64,000 bases of DNA from Acidimicrobiaceae bacterium (GCA_020637295.1 JACJWF010000001.1:62001-126000); one strand, 5' to 3'; positions 32,466 to 41,314 are shown, counted from the stretch's first letter. Notes: generated by a model from the sequence alone, not told the origin. Program-made: numbers and translations.

Positions 32466-32471
32466 TAGGGT
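32466..32471 (+). promoter_or_regulatory. Leaderless -10 of the first LprG-like gene
   Basis: TAGGGT, 6 bases before the ATG at 32478. Confidence 0.55.
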
Positions 32472-32477
32472 TGCCCG

Positions 32478-33371
32478 ATGAGCGAGGACCACACCGCGCC
32501 GATGCCGGGGGAGGCCCCCGAGGTGGCAGTGACGGACGTTGCCGGGCCGGCCGCGCCGCAGTCTCGCCGCCGGGGTGCCCTGATCGCCACGTGCATCGCC
32601 GCGGTGGCGGTGTGTGCCCTGGGTGTCGCCGTGTTCCTCGTCGGCCGAGGCGACGACGGCAGTGGCGCGGAGGTCCGCGGCTTCTCGCTGCCGGCGGCGG
32701 CCGAGGCGTCCCGGGCGGCGACGAGCGTCGCCTACGAGATGGATGTGTGGAGTGACGACCTCGCGGCCGTCCATGTCGTCGGCCGCATCGACGCAGCGGC
32801 GGACCTGGCATCGATGACCGTGGACATGCCGGGGATCGGCACCGTCGAGATGATCCTCGATGCCCGGCCGACGATCGTCTACCTCAGCGCCAGCTCGCTG
32901 GGGCCGACGCTCGACGCACCCACCCCCTGGATCTCAGTCGACATCTCCGTCGCTCCGGGCATGGCCGAAGCATTCGCCGGCGGCCTGGTCAACCCGCTGG
33001 AGAAGGCCATGGTGCTGCTGGAGCCGTCCAACGAGGTGGTCGATCTGGGCCAGGAGGACTTCCGCGGCGAGCAGGTCCGGCACTATCAGGTCACGTCGTC
33101 ACTCAGCGCGGCCCTCCGGTTCAACCCGGCCCTCCAGTCCGAACTCGACCGGCTGGGCGGTGAGCTGCCGGAGCAGGTGGTGTACCACGTGTACGTCACC
33201 CGCGACAGCCAGGTGCGCCGCCTCTCGTACGAGGTGTCCACCTCGGCCGGCACGACGTCGGCGGACATGGTGTACACGGCGATGAACGCGGCGGACCCGA
33301 TCGTGGTGCCGGCGGCGGACGAGGTGACCGACATGACCGACGTGTTCGCGTCGGTGACCTCCGACGACTGA
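32478..33371 (+). CDS. Membrane-anchored LppX/LprG-like protein, paralogue 1
   Basis: 297-residue protein with a short cytoplasmic start, one membrane anchor (about residues 34-56, ALIATCIAAVAVCALGVAVF) and an outer beta-rich domain. Landmarks are VAYEMDVWSD, MPGIGTVEMILDA, IVYLSASSL and DFRGEQVRHYQV, the style of LppX_LprAFG lipid-binding domains. There is no lipobox, so it is anchored by the helix, not by a lipid. In mycobacteria such proteins shuttle lipids between membrane and cell surface. A close paralogue follows after 36 bases with its own promoter. Sequence divergence between the two suggests different ligands. Confidence 0.83.
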   Translation: MSEDHTAPMPGEAPEVAVTDVAGPAAPQSRRRGALIATCIAAVAVCALGVAVFLVGRGDDGSGAEVRGFSLPAAAEASRAATSVAYEMDVWSDDLAAVHVVGRIDAAADLASMTVDMPGIGTVEMILDARPTIVYLSASSLGPTLDAPTPWISVDISVAPGMAEAFAGGLVNPLEKAMVLLEPSNEVVDLGQEDFRGEQVRHYQVTSSLSAALRFNPALQSELDRLGGELPEQVVYHVYVTRDSQVRRLSYEVSTSAGTTSADMVYTAMNAADPIVVPAADEVTDMTDVFASVTSDD

Positions 33372-33395
33372 ACGCGACGCGGCAGCGGCTCCGCC

Positions 33396-33401
33396 TAGTC
33401 T
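33396..33401 (+). promoter_or_regulatory. Leaderless -10 of the second LprG-like gene
   Basis: TAGTCT, 6 bases before the ATG at 33408. It gives the downstream copy a promoter of its own despite the short 36-base gap. Confidence 0.55.
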
Positions 33402-33407
33402 TGGCCG

Positions 33408-34301
33408 ATGGACAGCATGTCGCAGTTCCCCCCGCCCGGCGAGCCTGCGGAGGTCCCGCTGGCGCCCACCGTCGAGGTCGAGGGCACACCGCCGAAGAAG
33501 TCGCGCACCGGCTGGGTGCTGGGTGGCCTGCTGGCGCTGGCCGCGGTGGTGGTGGGCGTCGTGCTCGTCGCCAGTGGCGGCGACGATTCCAAGGGGCAGG
33601 CGTCGGTGCAGGGCTTCTCGCTCACGGCCGCCGCAGAGTCCGCCCAGGCGGCGGACAAGGTGGCCTACGAGATGTCGATGGACGTCGGCACCATGGCCTC
33701 CATCAACGTCGATGGCCGGATGGACGTGGGCAGTGGGCTCATGGCGATGGGGATGGACATGCCGGGCATCGGCTCGGTCGACGTCATCCTCGACGCGCCC
33801 GGCCAGACCATGTACATGCACTCGGACGCGATGGCCAGCGGGCTGGGAGTGGACACCGAATGGGTGAAGGTGGACGTCACCGCGGCGCCCGGCCTGGCGG
33901 AGTCGCTGGGGCAGAGCACCACCAACCCGCTGGACGCGTCCAAGGTGCTGCTGGACCCGAACAACCAGGTGGAGGATCTCGGGCTGGAGGACTTCCGCGG
34001 TGAGCAGGTGCGCCACTACCGCGTGGCGGTGTCCACCCAGGCTGCGCTGGACGCCAACCCCAGCATGCGGGACCAGATGGACGCCACCGGGGCGGAGTTG
34101 CCGGACACCGTCGAGTACGACGTGTTCGTCAACGAGGCCAGCCAACTGCGGCGCATGTACTTCGAACTGGACATGCTGGGCCAGACGGTGTCGGTGGAGA
34201 TGGTGTTCACGGCGCTGGACACCATCGACCCGATCGTCATTCCCTCCGCCGACCAGGTCACCGACGTCACGGAGATGCTGGCCGACGCGATGGGCGGCTG
34301 A
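33408..34301 (+). CDS. Membrane-anchored LppX/LprG-like protein, paralogue 2
   Basis: 297-residue tandem paralogue of the preceding protein, identical in length. The anchor is GWVLGGLLALAAVVVGVVLV (about 33-52). Shared landmarks are AAAESAQAADKVAYEM, MDMPGIGSVDVILDA, VDVTAAPGLAESLG, LGLEDFRGEQVRHYRV and TVEYDVFVNEASQLRRM. The outer domain of this copy is richer in Met (SGLMAMGMDMPG, MYMHSDAM). It should have the same fold and probably also transports a lipid or binds a hydrophobic ligand. The equal length and collinear motifs show one gene arose from the other by duplication. Confidence 0.83.
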   Translation: MDSMSQFPPPGEPAEVPLAPTVEVEGTPPKKSRTGWVLGGLLALAAVVVGVVLVASGGDDSKGQASVQGFSLTAAAESAQAADKVAYEMSMDVGTMASINVDGRMDVGSGLMAMGMDMPGIGSVDVILDAPGQTMYMHSDAMASGLGVDTEWVKVDVTAAPGLAESLGQSTTNPLDASKVLLDPNNQVEDLGLEDFRGEQVRHYRVAVSTQAALDANPSMRDQMDATGAELPDTVEYDVFVNEASQLRRMYFELDMLGQTVSVEMVFTALDTIDPIVIPSADQVTDVTEMLADAMGG

Positions 34302-34339
34302 CGGAGGGCACATCCAGCCGGGTCGCATCAGGCCCGATT

Positions 34340-34357
34340 GTTTGACAAAATGTAAAC
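34340..34357 (+). promoter_or_regulatory. Imperfect inverted repeat upstream of the molybdo-hydroxylase gene
   Basis: GTTTGACAAAATGTAAAC, an A+T-rich near-palindrome ending one base before the GTG start. It contains AAATGT five bases from the start, which could be the -10, so a bound repressor would block transcription. A related sequence lies upstream of the F420 oxidoreductase at 42.6 kb. Confidence 0.5.
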
Positions 34358-34358
34358 C

Positions 34359-36962
34359 GTGCCCGTCGAGTTCGTCCTGAACGGCACGCCCGTCTCGGTG
34401 CGTGACGACCATCCCCATCTGCTCGCCGCGCTGCGCGAAGAACTGGGGGTCACCTCGCCGAAGGACGGGTGCTCACCCTCCGGCCAGTGCGGGTGCTGCA
34501 CGGTGCACATCGACGGCAAGGCGGTGGTCAGCTGCCAGCAGCCCGTGGCCAAGGTGGCCGGCAAGAGCGTGCTGACACTGGAAGGGGTGGCCGATGGCGA
34601 GCGCACCGCCTTCGCCGAGGCGTTCGCCGCGTGCGGTGGCCTGCAGTGCGGGTTCTGCATCCCGGGCATCGTCATGCGTGCCAAGGCCCAGATCGACAAG
34701 AAGGGTGCCGAGCTCGAGCGGGCGGACATGGCCCGCCACCTGGGCGCCCACCTGTGCCGGTGCACCGGGTACGTGAAGGTGCTCGACGCCATCGACGCCG
34801 TGGCCAAGGGCACGCCGGTGGTGCCAGCGTTGCCGGGTGGCGTCGGCACGAGGGGCGTGAAGTACGAGGCAGCCGAGCTGGCCCTCGGCGACCGTGGCTA
34901 CGTGGACGACCTGCGTGTGCCGGGCATGCTGCACGCCGCCCTGCACCTCACCGCACACACCCGCGCCGGCATCCGCCGCGTCGACGCGTCGGCGGCACTC
35001 GCCGCGCCGGGTGTGGTCGCGGTGTTCACCGCGGCGGACATCCCGGGCGCCCAGTACGTCGGCATCATCCACAAGGACTGGCCGCTGATGATCGGCGAGG
35101 GCCAGCGCACCAGCTACGCCGGCGACGTGCTGGCCGTCGTGGTCGCCGAGACCCGCCAGCAGGCGCGCGCGGCGGCAGCGCTGGTGGCGGTGGACTACGA
35201 CGTGCTGCGCCCCCTGACGGACGCCGAGGCGGCCATCGACGATTCCGAGATCGCCGTCTTCGGCACGGACACCAACGTGCTGTCGGTCAGCGCCTACGCC
35301 CGCGGCGACGTGGACGGCGCGCTCGCCGCCAGCGCGCACACCGTGCACGAGGTCTTCCAGACCCAGCGGATCGAGCACGCCTTCCTGGAGCCCGAGAGCA
35401 CGCTGGCCGTGCCCTCGGTGCGGGACGACGGCTCCACGCACCTGCACGTCTACTCCGGCGGCCAGGGTGTGTGGGACGACCGCGACCAGATCGCCGCCAT
35501 CCTCGGCGCAGGCACCGACGCGGTCACCGTGGAACTGGTGTCCAACGGTGGCGCGTTCGGTGGCAAGGAGGACATGAGCAACCAGGGCCACGCGTCGCTG
35601 GCCGCCTGGCTGCTGGGTTGTCCGGTGAAGTGCACCCTCTCCCGCGAGGAGAGCTTCCTCATGCACGCCAAGCGCCACCCGATCCGCTTGGAGTACTGGG
35701 CCGGGTGCGACGCCGACGGTCACCTCACTGCGCTGAAGGTGCGCGGGGTGGGCGACTCCGGTGCCTACGCCAGCGTCGGGATGAAGGTGCTGGAGCGCGC
35801 CGCCGGGCATGCCAGCGGGCCGTACCGGGTGCCCAACATCGACGTCGAGTGCGTGGCGGTGCGCACCAACAACCCGGTGTGCGGCGCGTTCCGTGGCTTC
35901 GGAGCCAACCAGGCCCAGTTCGCGATGGAGGGCGTGATGGACCGCCTGGCAGAGCAGGTGGGCATCAGCGGGTGGGAGCTCCGCAAGCGCAACGTCATCC
36001 ACCCCGGCGAGGTGTGGGGGCCGGGTCAGATCATGGACGACGGGTCGGCGGGCGCGGAGGCCTGCCTGGACCGGGCCAAGCCGCACATTGACACCGCGCT
36101 CGCCGCCGGCAAGGCCGTCGGCATGGGCCTCGGGCTGAAGAACTCCGGGCTCGGCAACGGGCTGCGGGAGGTCTGCGCCGCGGTCGTCCGGTTCCGCAGC
36201 CCTGCCTCTGGCGAGGCGGTCGGCAAGGTGGAGGTCCGCCACGGGTTCACGGAGATGGGCCAGGGCGTGCACACCGTCGCCCTGCAGACGGCGGTCACCG
36301 AACTGGGCATCGACCCGGCGCGGGTGGAGGTGCTGGTGGACACCACCCGCCAGCTCGGCTTCGGGCAGACCACCGGCAGCCGCGGCACGCTGATGGTGGC
36401 CGCCAGCGTGCAGAACGCCTGCCAGGTCGCGCTGGCCGCCGGCTGCACGCCCGACGTGGACCACTACGCCGAGTACGTCGTGGACTGGACGCAGAAGCTG
36501 GGCGACCCCGACGTGCCCAACCCCACCATCCACTCGGCGTTCGGCTACGCCGCCCAGGTGGTGGTGGCCGACCCTGCCACGGGAGCGATCGAGAAGGTCG
36601 TCGCCATCCACGACGTCGGCAAGGCGGTCAACCCGCTGCTCTGCGAGGGCCAGATCGAAGGCTCGGTGCACATGGGCCTCGGCTACGCGCTCACGGAGGA
36701 CTTCCCCAGCGACGAGCGTGGCTTCCCCCTGCCGACCACGCTGCGCCAGCTGGGGATCATCCGCGCCAAGGACGTGCCGCCGATCGAGGTCGAGCTGGTG
36801 GAGGTGCCCCAGCCCCGGTCGGCGTACGGCATCAAGGGCGTCGGCGAGATCGGCCTCGTGCCCACCGCTGGCGCGGTGGCCGCCGCGCTGCACATGGCGG
36901 ACGGGCAGTGGCGCTCCACGCTGCCGATGCGGCGAGACGTCGCGGTCCCCGACTCCGAGTGA
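34359..36962 (+). CDS. Fused xanthine-dehydrogenase/aldehyde-oxidase-type molybdenum hydroxylase
   Basis: 867-residue single-chain enzyme. The N-terminal [2Fe-2S] domain has Cys38, Cys44, Cys47 and Cys59 (GCSPSGQCGCCTV). The second [2Fe-2S] domain has CGGLQCGFCIPG and HLCRCTGYVK. The molybdopterin domain (about 165-867) has GAFGGKEDMSN, AFRGFGANQ and the catalytic Glu in GIKGVGEIGLVP. There is no FAD domain, as in the aldehyde oxidoreductase (MOP) group. It hydroxylates aldehydes or heterocycles such as purines; the true substrate is unknown. A GTG start at 34359 is preceded by a palindromic operator-like site. Downstream genes include a partial SsnA homologue, a common partner of such hydroxylases. 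Confidence 0.93.
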   Translation: MPVEFVLNGTPVSVRDDHPHLLAALREELGVTSPKDGCSPSGQCGCCTVHIDGKAVVSCQQPVAKVAGKSVLTLEGVADGERTAFAEAFAACGGLQCGFCIPGIVMRAKAQIDKKGAELERADMARHLGAHLCRCTGYVKVLDAIDAVAKGTPVVPALPGGVGTRGVKYEAAELALGDRGYVDDLRVPGMLHAALHLTAHTRAGIRRVDASAALAAPGVVAVFTAADIPGAQYVGIIHKDWPLMIGEGQRTSYAGDVLAVVVAETRQQARAAAALVAVDYDVLRPLTDAEAAIDDSEIAVFGTDTNVLSVSAYARGDVDGALAASAHTVHEVFQTQRIEHAFLEPESTLAVPSVRDDGSTHLHVYSGGQGVWDDRDQIAAILGAGTDAVTVELVSNGGAFGGKEDMSNQGHASLAAWLLGCPVKCTLSREESFLMHAKRHPIRLEYWAGCDADGHLTALKVRGVGDSGAYASVGMKVLERAAGHASGPYRVPNIDVECVAVRTNNPVCGAFRGFGANQAQFAMEGVMDRLAEQVGISGWELRKRNVIHPGEVWGPGQIMDDGSAGAEACLDRAKPHIDTALAAGKAVGMGLGLKNSGLGNGLREVCAAVVRFRSPASGEAVGKVEVRHGFTEMGQGVHTVALQTAVTELGIDPARVEVLVDTTRQLGFGQTTGSRGTLMVAASVQNACQVALAAGCTPDVDHYAEYVVDWTQKLGDPDVPNPTIHSAFGYAAQVVVADPATGAIEKVVAIHDVGKAVNPLLCEGQIEGSVHMGLGYALTEDFPSDERGFPLPTTLRQLGIIRAKDVPPIEVELVEVPQPRSAYGIKGVGEIGLVPTAGAVAAALHMADGQWRSTLPMRRDVAVPDSE

Positions 36963-36984
36963 CCCTGCTCGGCACAGTCGCCGG

Positions 36985-39078
36985 GTGACCATCAGCGACG
37001 AGGGCCGGTGGGCCTACCGCCCGGCCCTCGACGGCCTGCGCGCCGTGGCCGTGGTCCTCGTCATCTGCTTCCACGCCGGCACCGCGATGTTCTCCGGCGG
37101 CTTCGTCGGGGTGGACCTCTTCTTCGTGCTGTCCGGCTTCCTCGTCACCAGCGTGATGCTGGCGGAGCACGCCCGCACCGGACGCATCCGCCTCGGCCGG
37201 TTCTACGCCCGGCGGGTGCGCCGCCTCCTGCCGGCGGCACTCGTCCTCGTGGTCGGCGTGGCAGCCGCCACGCTGCTGGTGCAGACGTCGTACACGCGGC
37301 ACCAGATCGTGCCGGACGCGCGGGCGTCGCTGTTGTACACGGCCAACTGGCACTTCCTCGGCAACGCCACCGAATACTTCGCCGGCGACATCCACGCCAG
37401 CCCGTTCCTGCACTTCTGGTCGCTGGCGATCGAGGAGCAGTTCTACGCCGTGTACCCGCTGGCGCTGATCGGGCTGTTCGCCCTCCGCCGCCGCCTCGGC
37501 CGCCGCTCCGTCCTCACCGTGGGTGTCGCCTTCGGTCTGCTGGTGTCGCTCGGTCTGCAACTGGGCACGGCGGCGACCGACCCCCTACACGCCTACTACG
37601 GCACCGAGACCCGCTTGTACCAGTTGTTCGCCGGTGCCCTCCTCGCACTGCTCATGCCGGCAGGAGGGCGGGTGCGGGCGGCGCTGGCGTGGCGCCCCGG
37701 CGCAGCACGGATGGCGCCCTCCGCCGGTGGGTTGGTGGCGGCGTTCGGGCTGGCCGGGCTGCTCCTGGTGGGCAGCGGGGCAGTGGCGATGGCGGCATCC
37801 GGTCGCGGGTTGCTGGCCACGGTTGCCGCGGTGTCGCTGGTCGCCGGCGCGGACGGCGCGCCCGGCTCGGCGACGGTCTGGCTGCTGTCGCGGCGCGGGA
37901 TGGTGGGGCTGGGACGCATCTCCTACGGCGTCTACCTGTGGCACTGGCCGGTCATCGTGCTGGCCCGCACGGTGATCGACCCGGCGCCATGGCCGATGGC
38001 CGTCCTGGCAGGGGTGCTGGCGGCGGCCCTCGCCTCGCTGAGCTTCCACGCCGTGGAGATGCCGATCCGCACCTCGCACAGGTTCGACGTGCGGCCGTGG
38101 TCGGTCGCGTTGGCCGGTGTCGGGTGCAGCGTGCTCGTGGCGCTCGTCGCCGTGGCCCCGATCCTCGACGTGGACACCCGGCCGGCGCTGGCCACCCGAG
38201 GAGCACCACTGCTGGTCGGCGATGCGGATCCGGCGCTTGTTGCGGCATTGGAGGCTCCGGTGCCGCAGGACGCGCGGCTGGATGTCGCCGCTGCCGCCTT
38301 CGACCTGGGCGCATGCCGGGCCGAGTCGCAGGAGGGCTGCACGCTGCGTCACGGCGGCGGGCTGCACGTGCTGGTGATCGGCGACAGCAACGCCCAGGAG
38401 ATGATTCCCGCATTCCTGGACCTGGCAGAACAGGAGGACTTCACGCTGTCGGCTGCGGTCCTGCACGGGTGCCCGTGGCAGCAGGGCCTGCTCTGGACGA
38501 CGCCGAACGACGCGCTGCTCAGACAATGCCGCGACGTGCGGCCCTCGTGGTACCGGCAGATCATCCCCGATCTGCACCCGGACGTCATCGTCACGGTGAA
38601 TGTTCCGCGCGATCCGGAGGTCGGAGGATCGGGCTATGTGAGCGAGAACCCTCGCGACACGCGACCGGTCACCGAGGTCGTTTCTGCGGCGACCTCGTCG
38701 TCTCTGGACGCGCTGACCGCGACCGGGGCGAAGGTCGTGATGATCGAGCCGCTGGTCTATGGCGCCGACAACCCGGCCGACTGCCTGGCGGGCGCGGCAA
38801 CCGTGGGGGAGTGTGCGTGGACCGTTCCGGCGGAGGTGCAGCCTTCGACGGCCGCCTACCGTGCCGCCGCTGCAGCGCGGTCGGACGTCGACTCGGTGGC
38901 GGTGCTGGACATCGCCTGCCCCTTCGGCCCCGTGTGCGTGCCGTTCCTCGAGGGCGCCCTGGTGTTCCGCGACGGGCACCATGTGTACGCCGAGTGGTGG
39001 CAGGCGCATCTCGTCGAACTGTGGGACCGGCTGCGGGCCACCGCCGGGTTCGCCCCGGCTGACGCCGCCGGAGGGTGA
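36985..39078 (+). CDS. OafA-type acyltransferase 3 with C-terminal SGNH domain
   Basis: 697-residue membrane protein. The N-terminal acyltransferase_3 domain (about 1-350, roughly ten transmembrane helices) has ALDGLRAVAVVLVICFHAG and GGFVGVDLFFVLSGFLVT with the catalytic His. HFWSLAIEEQFYAVYP follows. The C-terminal half is an SGNH hydrolase with VLVIGDSNAQEM as block I and the late DGHHVYAEW as its D-x-x-H block. Proteins of this layout O-acetylate cell-surface polysaccharides, the SGNH domain completing transfer outside the membrane. The GTG at 36985 lies 6 bases after CACAGT. The gene stop is 17 bases before the next ATG. Confidence 0.93.
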   Translation: MTISDEGRWAYRPALDGLRAVAVVLVICFHAGTAMFSGGFVGVDLFFVLSGFLVTSVMLAEHARTGRIRLGRFYARRVRRLLPAALVLVVGVAAATLLVQTSYTRHQIVPDARASLLYTANWHFLGNATEYFAGDIHASPFLHFWSLAIEEQFYAVYPLALIGLFALRRRLGRRSVLTVGVAFGLLVSLGLQLGTAATDPLHAYYGTETRLYQLFAGALLALLMPAGGRVRAALAWRPGAARMAPSAGGLVAAFGLAGLLLVGSGAVAMAASGRGLLATVAAVSLVAGADGAPGSATVWLLSRRGMVGLGRISYGVYLWHWPVIVLARTVIDPAPWPMAVLAGVLAAALASLSFHAVEMPIRTSHRFDVRPWSVALAGVGCSVLVALVAVAPILDVDTRPALATRGAPLLVGDADPALVAALEAPVPQDARLDVAAAAFDLGACRAESQEGCTLRHGGGLHVLVIGDSNAQEMIPAFLDLAEQEDFTLSAAVLHGCPWQQGLLWTTPNDALLRQCRDVRPSWYRQIIPDLHPDVIVTVNVPRDPEVGGSGYVSENPRDTRPVTEVVSAATSSSLDALTATGAKVVMIEPLVYGADNPADCLAGAATVGECAWTVPAEVQPSTAAYRAAAAARSDVDSVAVLDIACPFGPVCVPFLEGALVFRDGHHVYAEWWQAHLVELWDRLRATAGFAPADAAGG

Positions 39079-39095
39079 CGCGCGAGGCTGCCCGG

Positions 39096-40241
39096 ATGGA
39101 CGTACCGATCAGCGGGTTCTGCCGCCCCGGGCTGGACGCCGTGCGCGAAGCGTTCGCCGCCAACTTCGCCGAGCGGGGCGAAGTGGGCGCCGCGGTGTGC
39201 GTGATGGTGGATGGTGAGCTGGTGGTGGACCTCACCGGCGGCTGGGCCGACGAGGGGCGGACACGGCCGTGGCGGCCGGACACGCTGGTCGACGTGTACT
39301 CCGTCGGCAAGGCGATCGTCGCCATGCTCGTGCTGCAACTGGTGGACGACGGGGTGATCGGCCTGGACGACCCGATCGCTGCGGTCTGGCCGGAGTTCGC
39401 CGCGGCGGGCAAGGCGGGCGTCACCGTGCGCCAGGCGCTGTGCCACCAGGCGGGCGTCCCCGCCATCCGCGAGCGGCTGACCAACGACGACCTGTGGAAC
39501 TGGGAGCGGATGACCGCAGCCCTGGCCGCCACCGAGCCATGGTTCGAGCCGGGGTCGCGGCACGTGTACCACACCAACACCTACGGCCATCTGGTGGGCG
39601 GGATCGTCCACCACGCCAGCGGGCAGCGCCCGGGGGAGCGGTTGCGGGCGGTGGTCGGCGCCATCGGCGCCGACTTCTTCTGGGGCCTCACCGCGGCCGA
39701 GCAGGCCCGATGCGCGGACGTCATCTGGGCCCCGTCGTCGAACCTCACCGAGGTGAACCCGTTCGCGATCGAGGGCGACTTCCAGCTGCCGGCGATGGGC
39801 TACTTCAACCCGCCCGGCTACTCCTCCCACGGCGTGGTCAACACGCCGGAATGGCGGGGCGCGCAGGTGCCGTCGACCAACGGCCATGCCTCGGCCCGCG
39901 GTGTGGCCCAGTTGTACGCGGCGCTGATCGGCACGGTGCCGGGTCATGCGCCACTGGTGTCGCCGTCGCTGCTGGCGGAGGCCACCCGCCCGCAGAGCGA
40001 GGGCTTCTGCCCGGTGCTGGCGGAGGACGTGGTGTTCGGTCTCGGCTTCGTGCCGACCAACGAGCGCCGCCGCTTCGGCGGGCCGGGCAGCTTCGGTCAC
40101 TTCGGCACGGGTGGGGCCGTCGGCTTCGCCGACCCCGACCGTGGCGTGGCGTTCGGGTACGTGATGAACCATGTCATCCCGCGCTGGCAGAGCACCCGCA
40201 ACCGGTCGCTGATCGACTCGCTCTACGCTGCGCTGGCATGA
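39096..40241 (+). CDS. Serine hydrolase, beta-lactamase/EstB family
   Basis: 381-residue class C beta-lactamase-fold protein without a signal peptide. The active-site SxxK is Ser69-Val-Gly-Lys72 in DVYSVGKAIVAM. A YHTNTYGHL segment supplies the Tyr-x-Asn element and HFGTGGAVGFAD the late (H/K)-T-G-like strand. Cytoplasmic location argues for an esterase (EstB or actinobacterial LipL type), not an antibiotic-resistance enzyme. The ATG at 39096 follows GAGGCT by 6 bases; a GTG at 39075 overlapping the acyltransferase stop is a less likely start. It overlaps the next gene by four bases (ATGA), so the two are coupled. Confidence 0.9.
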   Translation: MDVPISGFCRPGLDAVREAFAANFAERGEVGAAVCVMVDGELVVDLTGGWADEGRTRPWRPDTLVDVYSVGKAIVAMLVLQLVDDGVIGLDDPIAAVWPEFAAAGKAGVTVRQALCHQAGVPAIRERLTNDDLWNWERMTAALAATEPWFEPGSRHVYHTNTYGHLVGGIVHHASGQRPGERLRAVVGAIGADFFWGLTAAEQARCADVIWAPSSNLTEVNPFAIEGDFQLPAMGYFNPPGYSSHGVVNTPEWRGAQVPSTNGHASARGVAQLYAALIGTVPGHAPLVSPSLLAEATRPQSEGFCPVLAEDVVFGLGFVPTNERRRFGGPGSFGHFGTGGAVGFADPDRGVAFGYVMNHVIPRWQSTRNRSLIDSLYAALA

Positions 40242-41260
40242 GCGCGGTCACGCCTGGCCTGGTCTGCGGGCACCACCACCTGTACTCGGCGCTCGCCCGT
40301 GGCATGCCGGCCCCTCCGGTCCAGCCGACGGGGTTCCTCCAGATCCTCGAACAGGTGTGGTGGCGGCTCGACGTGGCGCTGGACGAGGAGATGATCCGCT
40401 GGTCGGCGACGCTCGGGGCGATGGAGGCGCTCATGTGCGGGACCACGGCGATCGTCGACCACCACGAGTCGCCGTCGTGCATCGAGGGCTCGCTGAGTGT
40501 GATCGCCGACGCCTGCGCCGAGGTGGGCGTGCGGACGAACCTCGCCTACGGCGTCACCGACCGCCATGGGGCCGACGGTGCCCGCCGGGGGCTGGCGGAG
40601 AACGAGCGGTTCCTGCGCGCCGGCGGGCGGGGGATGGTGGGTGTGCACGCCTCGCTCACCTGCACCGACGACACGCTGGCGGCGGCTGCCGGTCTGGCCG
40701 CCGACCTCGGGGTGGGGGTGCACATCCACGTCGCCGAAGGGCGCGAGGACGCGACCGCGGGCGCGCGGCTGGAGGGTCTGGCTCGTGACGACTGGTGGCT
40801 GGTCCACTGCGTCTACCTCGACCGGGACCTGCCGGGCACCATCGCCCACAACCCCCGGTCCAACATGAACAACTCGGTCGACTACGCCCGGCCGGCGGCA
40901 CGCTCGAACCCGGTCGCTCTCGGCACCGACGGCATCGGGGCGGACATGCTGGAGGAAGCACGCCTGGCGTACGTGCGGCTGCGGGAGGACGACGTGCTGG
41001 CCTCGCCCGACACCGTCTGGGGCTGGCTGGACCACGGCTACACCCTGTTCCCCGAGGCCCGGGAGGACCGGGTGACGTGGAACTACGACCACGCCGACTC
41101 CCCGTGGCACGTCGCCTTCACCCCCGGGGTGCGGGCGCTGGACGTGGTGAGCGGCGACGGCGAGGTCCTCCTGCGCGACGGCCTTCCCACCCGGGTCGAC
41201 CTCGCCGAGGTGCGAGCCAAGGCCGCCGAGCAAGCTGCCCGCCTCCACGCCCGCCTCTGA
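40238..41260 (+). CDS. SsnA-like amidohydrolase, shortened at the N-terminus
   Basis: 340-residue metal-dependent hydrolase. The start TPGLVCGHHHLYSALARGM matches the SsnA group (His12 and His14 as first metal ligands). HIHVAEG and VHCVYL supply the later His, GTDGIGADM the Asp. The C-terminus ends in the family's GVRALDVVSGDGEVLLRDG. Full-length SsnA is about 440 residues; the N-terminal beta-sandwich of some 55-60 residues is missing and cannot be recovered, because the ATG overlaps the previous stop (ATGA). It likely deaminates or hydrolyses a purine-like substrate and may act with the Mo hydroxylase at 34.4 kb. A family B palindrome follows immediately. Confidence 0.85.
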   Translation: MSAVTPGLVCGHHHLYSALARGMPAPPVQPTGFLQILEQVWWRLDVALDEEMIRWSATLGAMEALMCGTTAIVDHHESPSCIEGSLSVIADACAEVGVRTNLAYGVTDRHGADGARRGLAENERFLRAGGRGMVGVHASLTCTDDTLAAAAGLAADLGVGVHIHVAEGREDATAGARLEGLARDDWWLVHCVYLDRDLPGTIAHNPRSNMNNSVDYARPAARSNPVALGTDGIGADMLEEARLAYVRLREDDVLASPDTVWGWLDHGYTLFPEAREDRVTWNYDHADSPWHVAFTPGVRALDVVSGDGEVLLRDGLPTRVDLAEVRAKAAEQAARLHARL

Positions 41261-41266
41261 CGCTTC

Positions 41267-41314
41267 CCAAGTTGGCGGTGAGTGGCGGTAGTACCGCACC
41301 TGAACGCCAACTTG
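41267..41314. repeat. Intergenic palindrome family B, inverted diverged copy
   Basis: 48 bp from CCAAGTTGGCGGTGAG to the closing CGCCAACTTG. Read on the other strand it matches the 49-bp core of the two copies near 29.9 kb at all but a handful of positions. It starts six bases after the SsnA-like stop and could fold into a strong transcript hairpin. The remaining bases up to 41358 contain no gene. Confidence 0.88.

Noticed and set aside
39096..40241. Beta-lactamase resistance gene
   Set aside because: No signal peptide and neighbours are metabolic or surface genes; an esterase-type serine hydrolase is more likely than antibiotic resistance.
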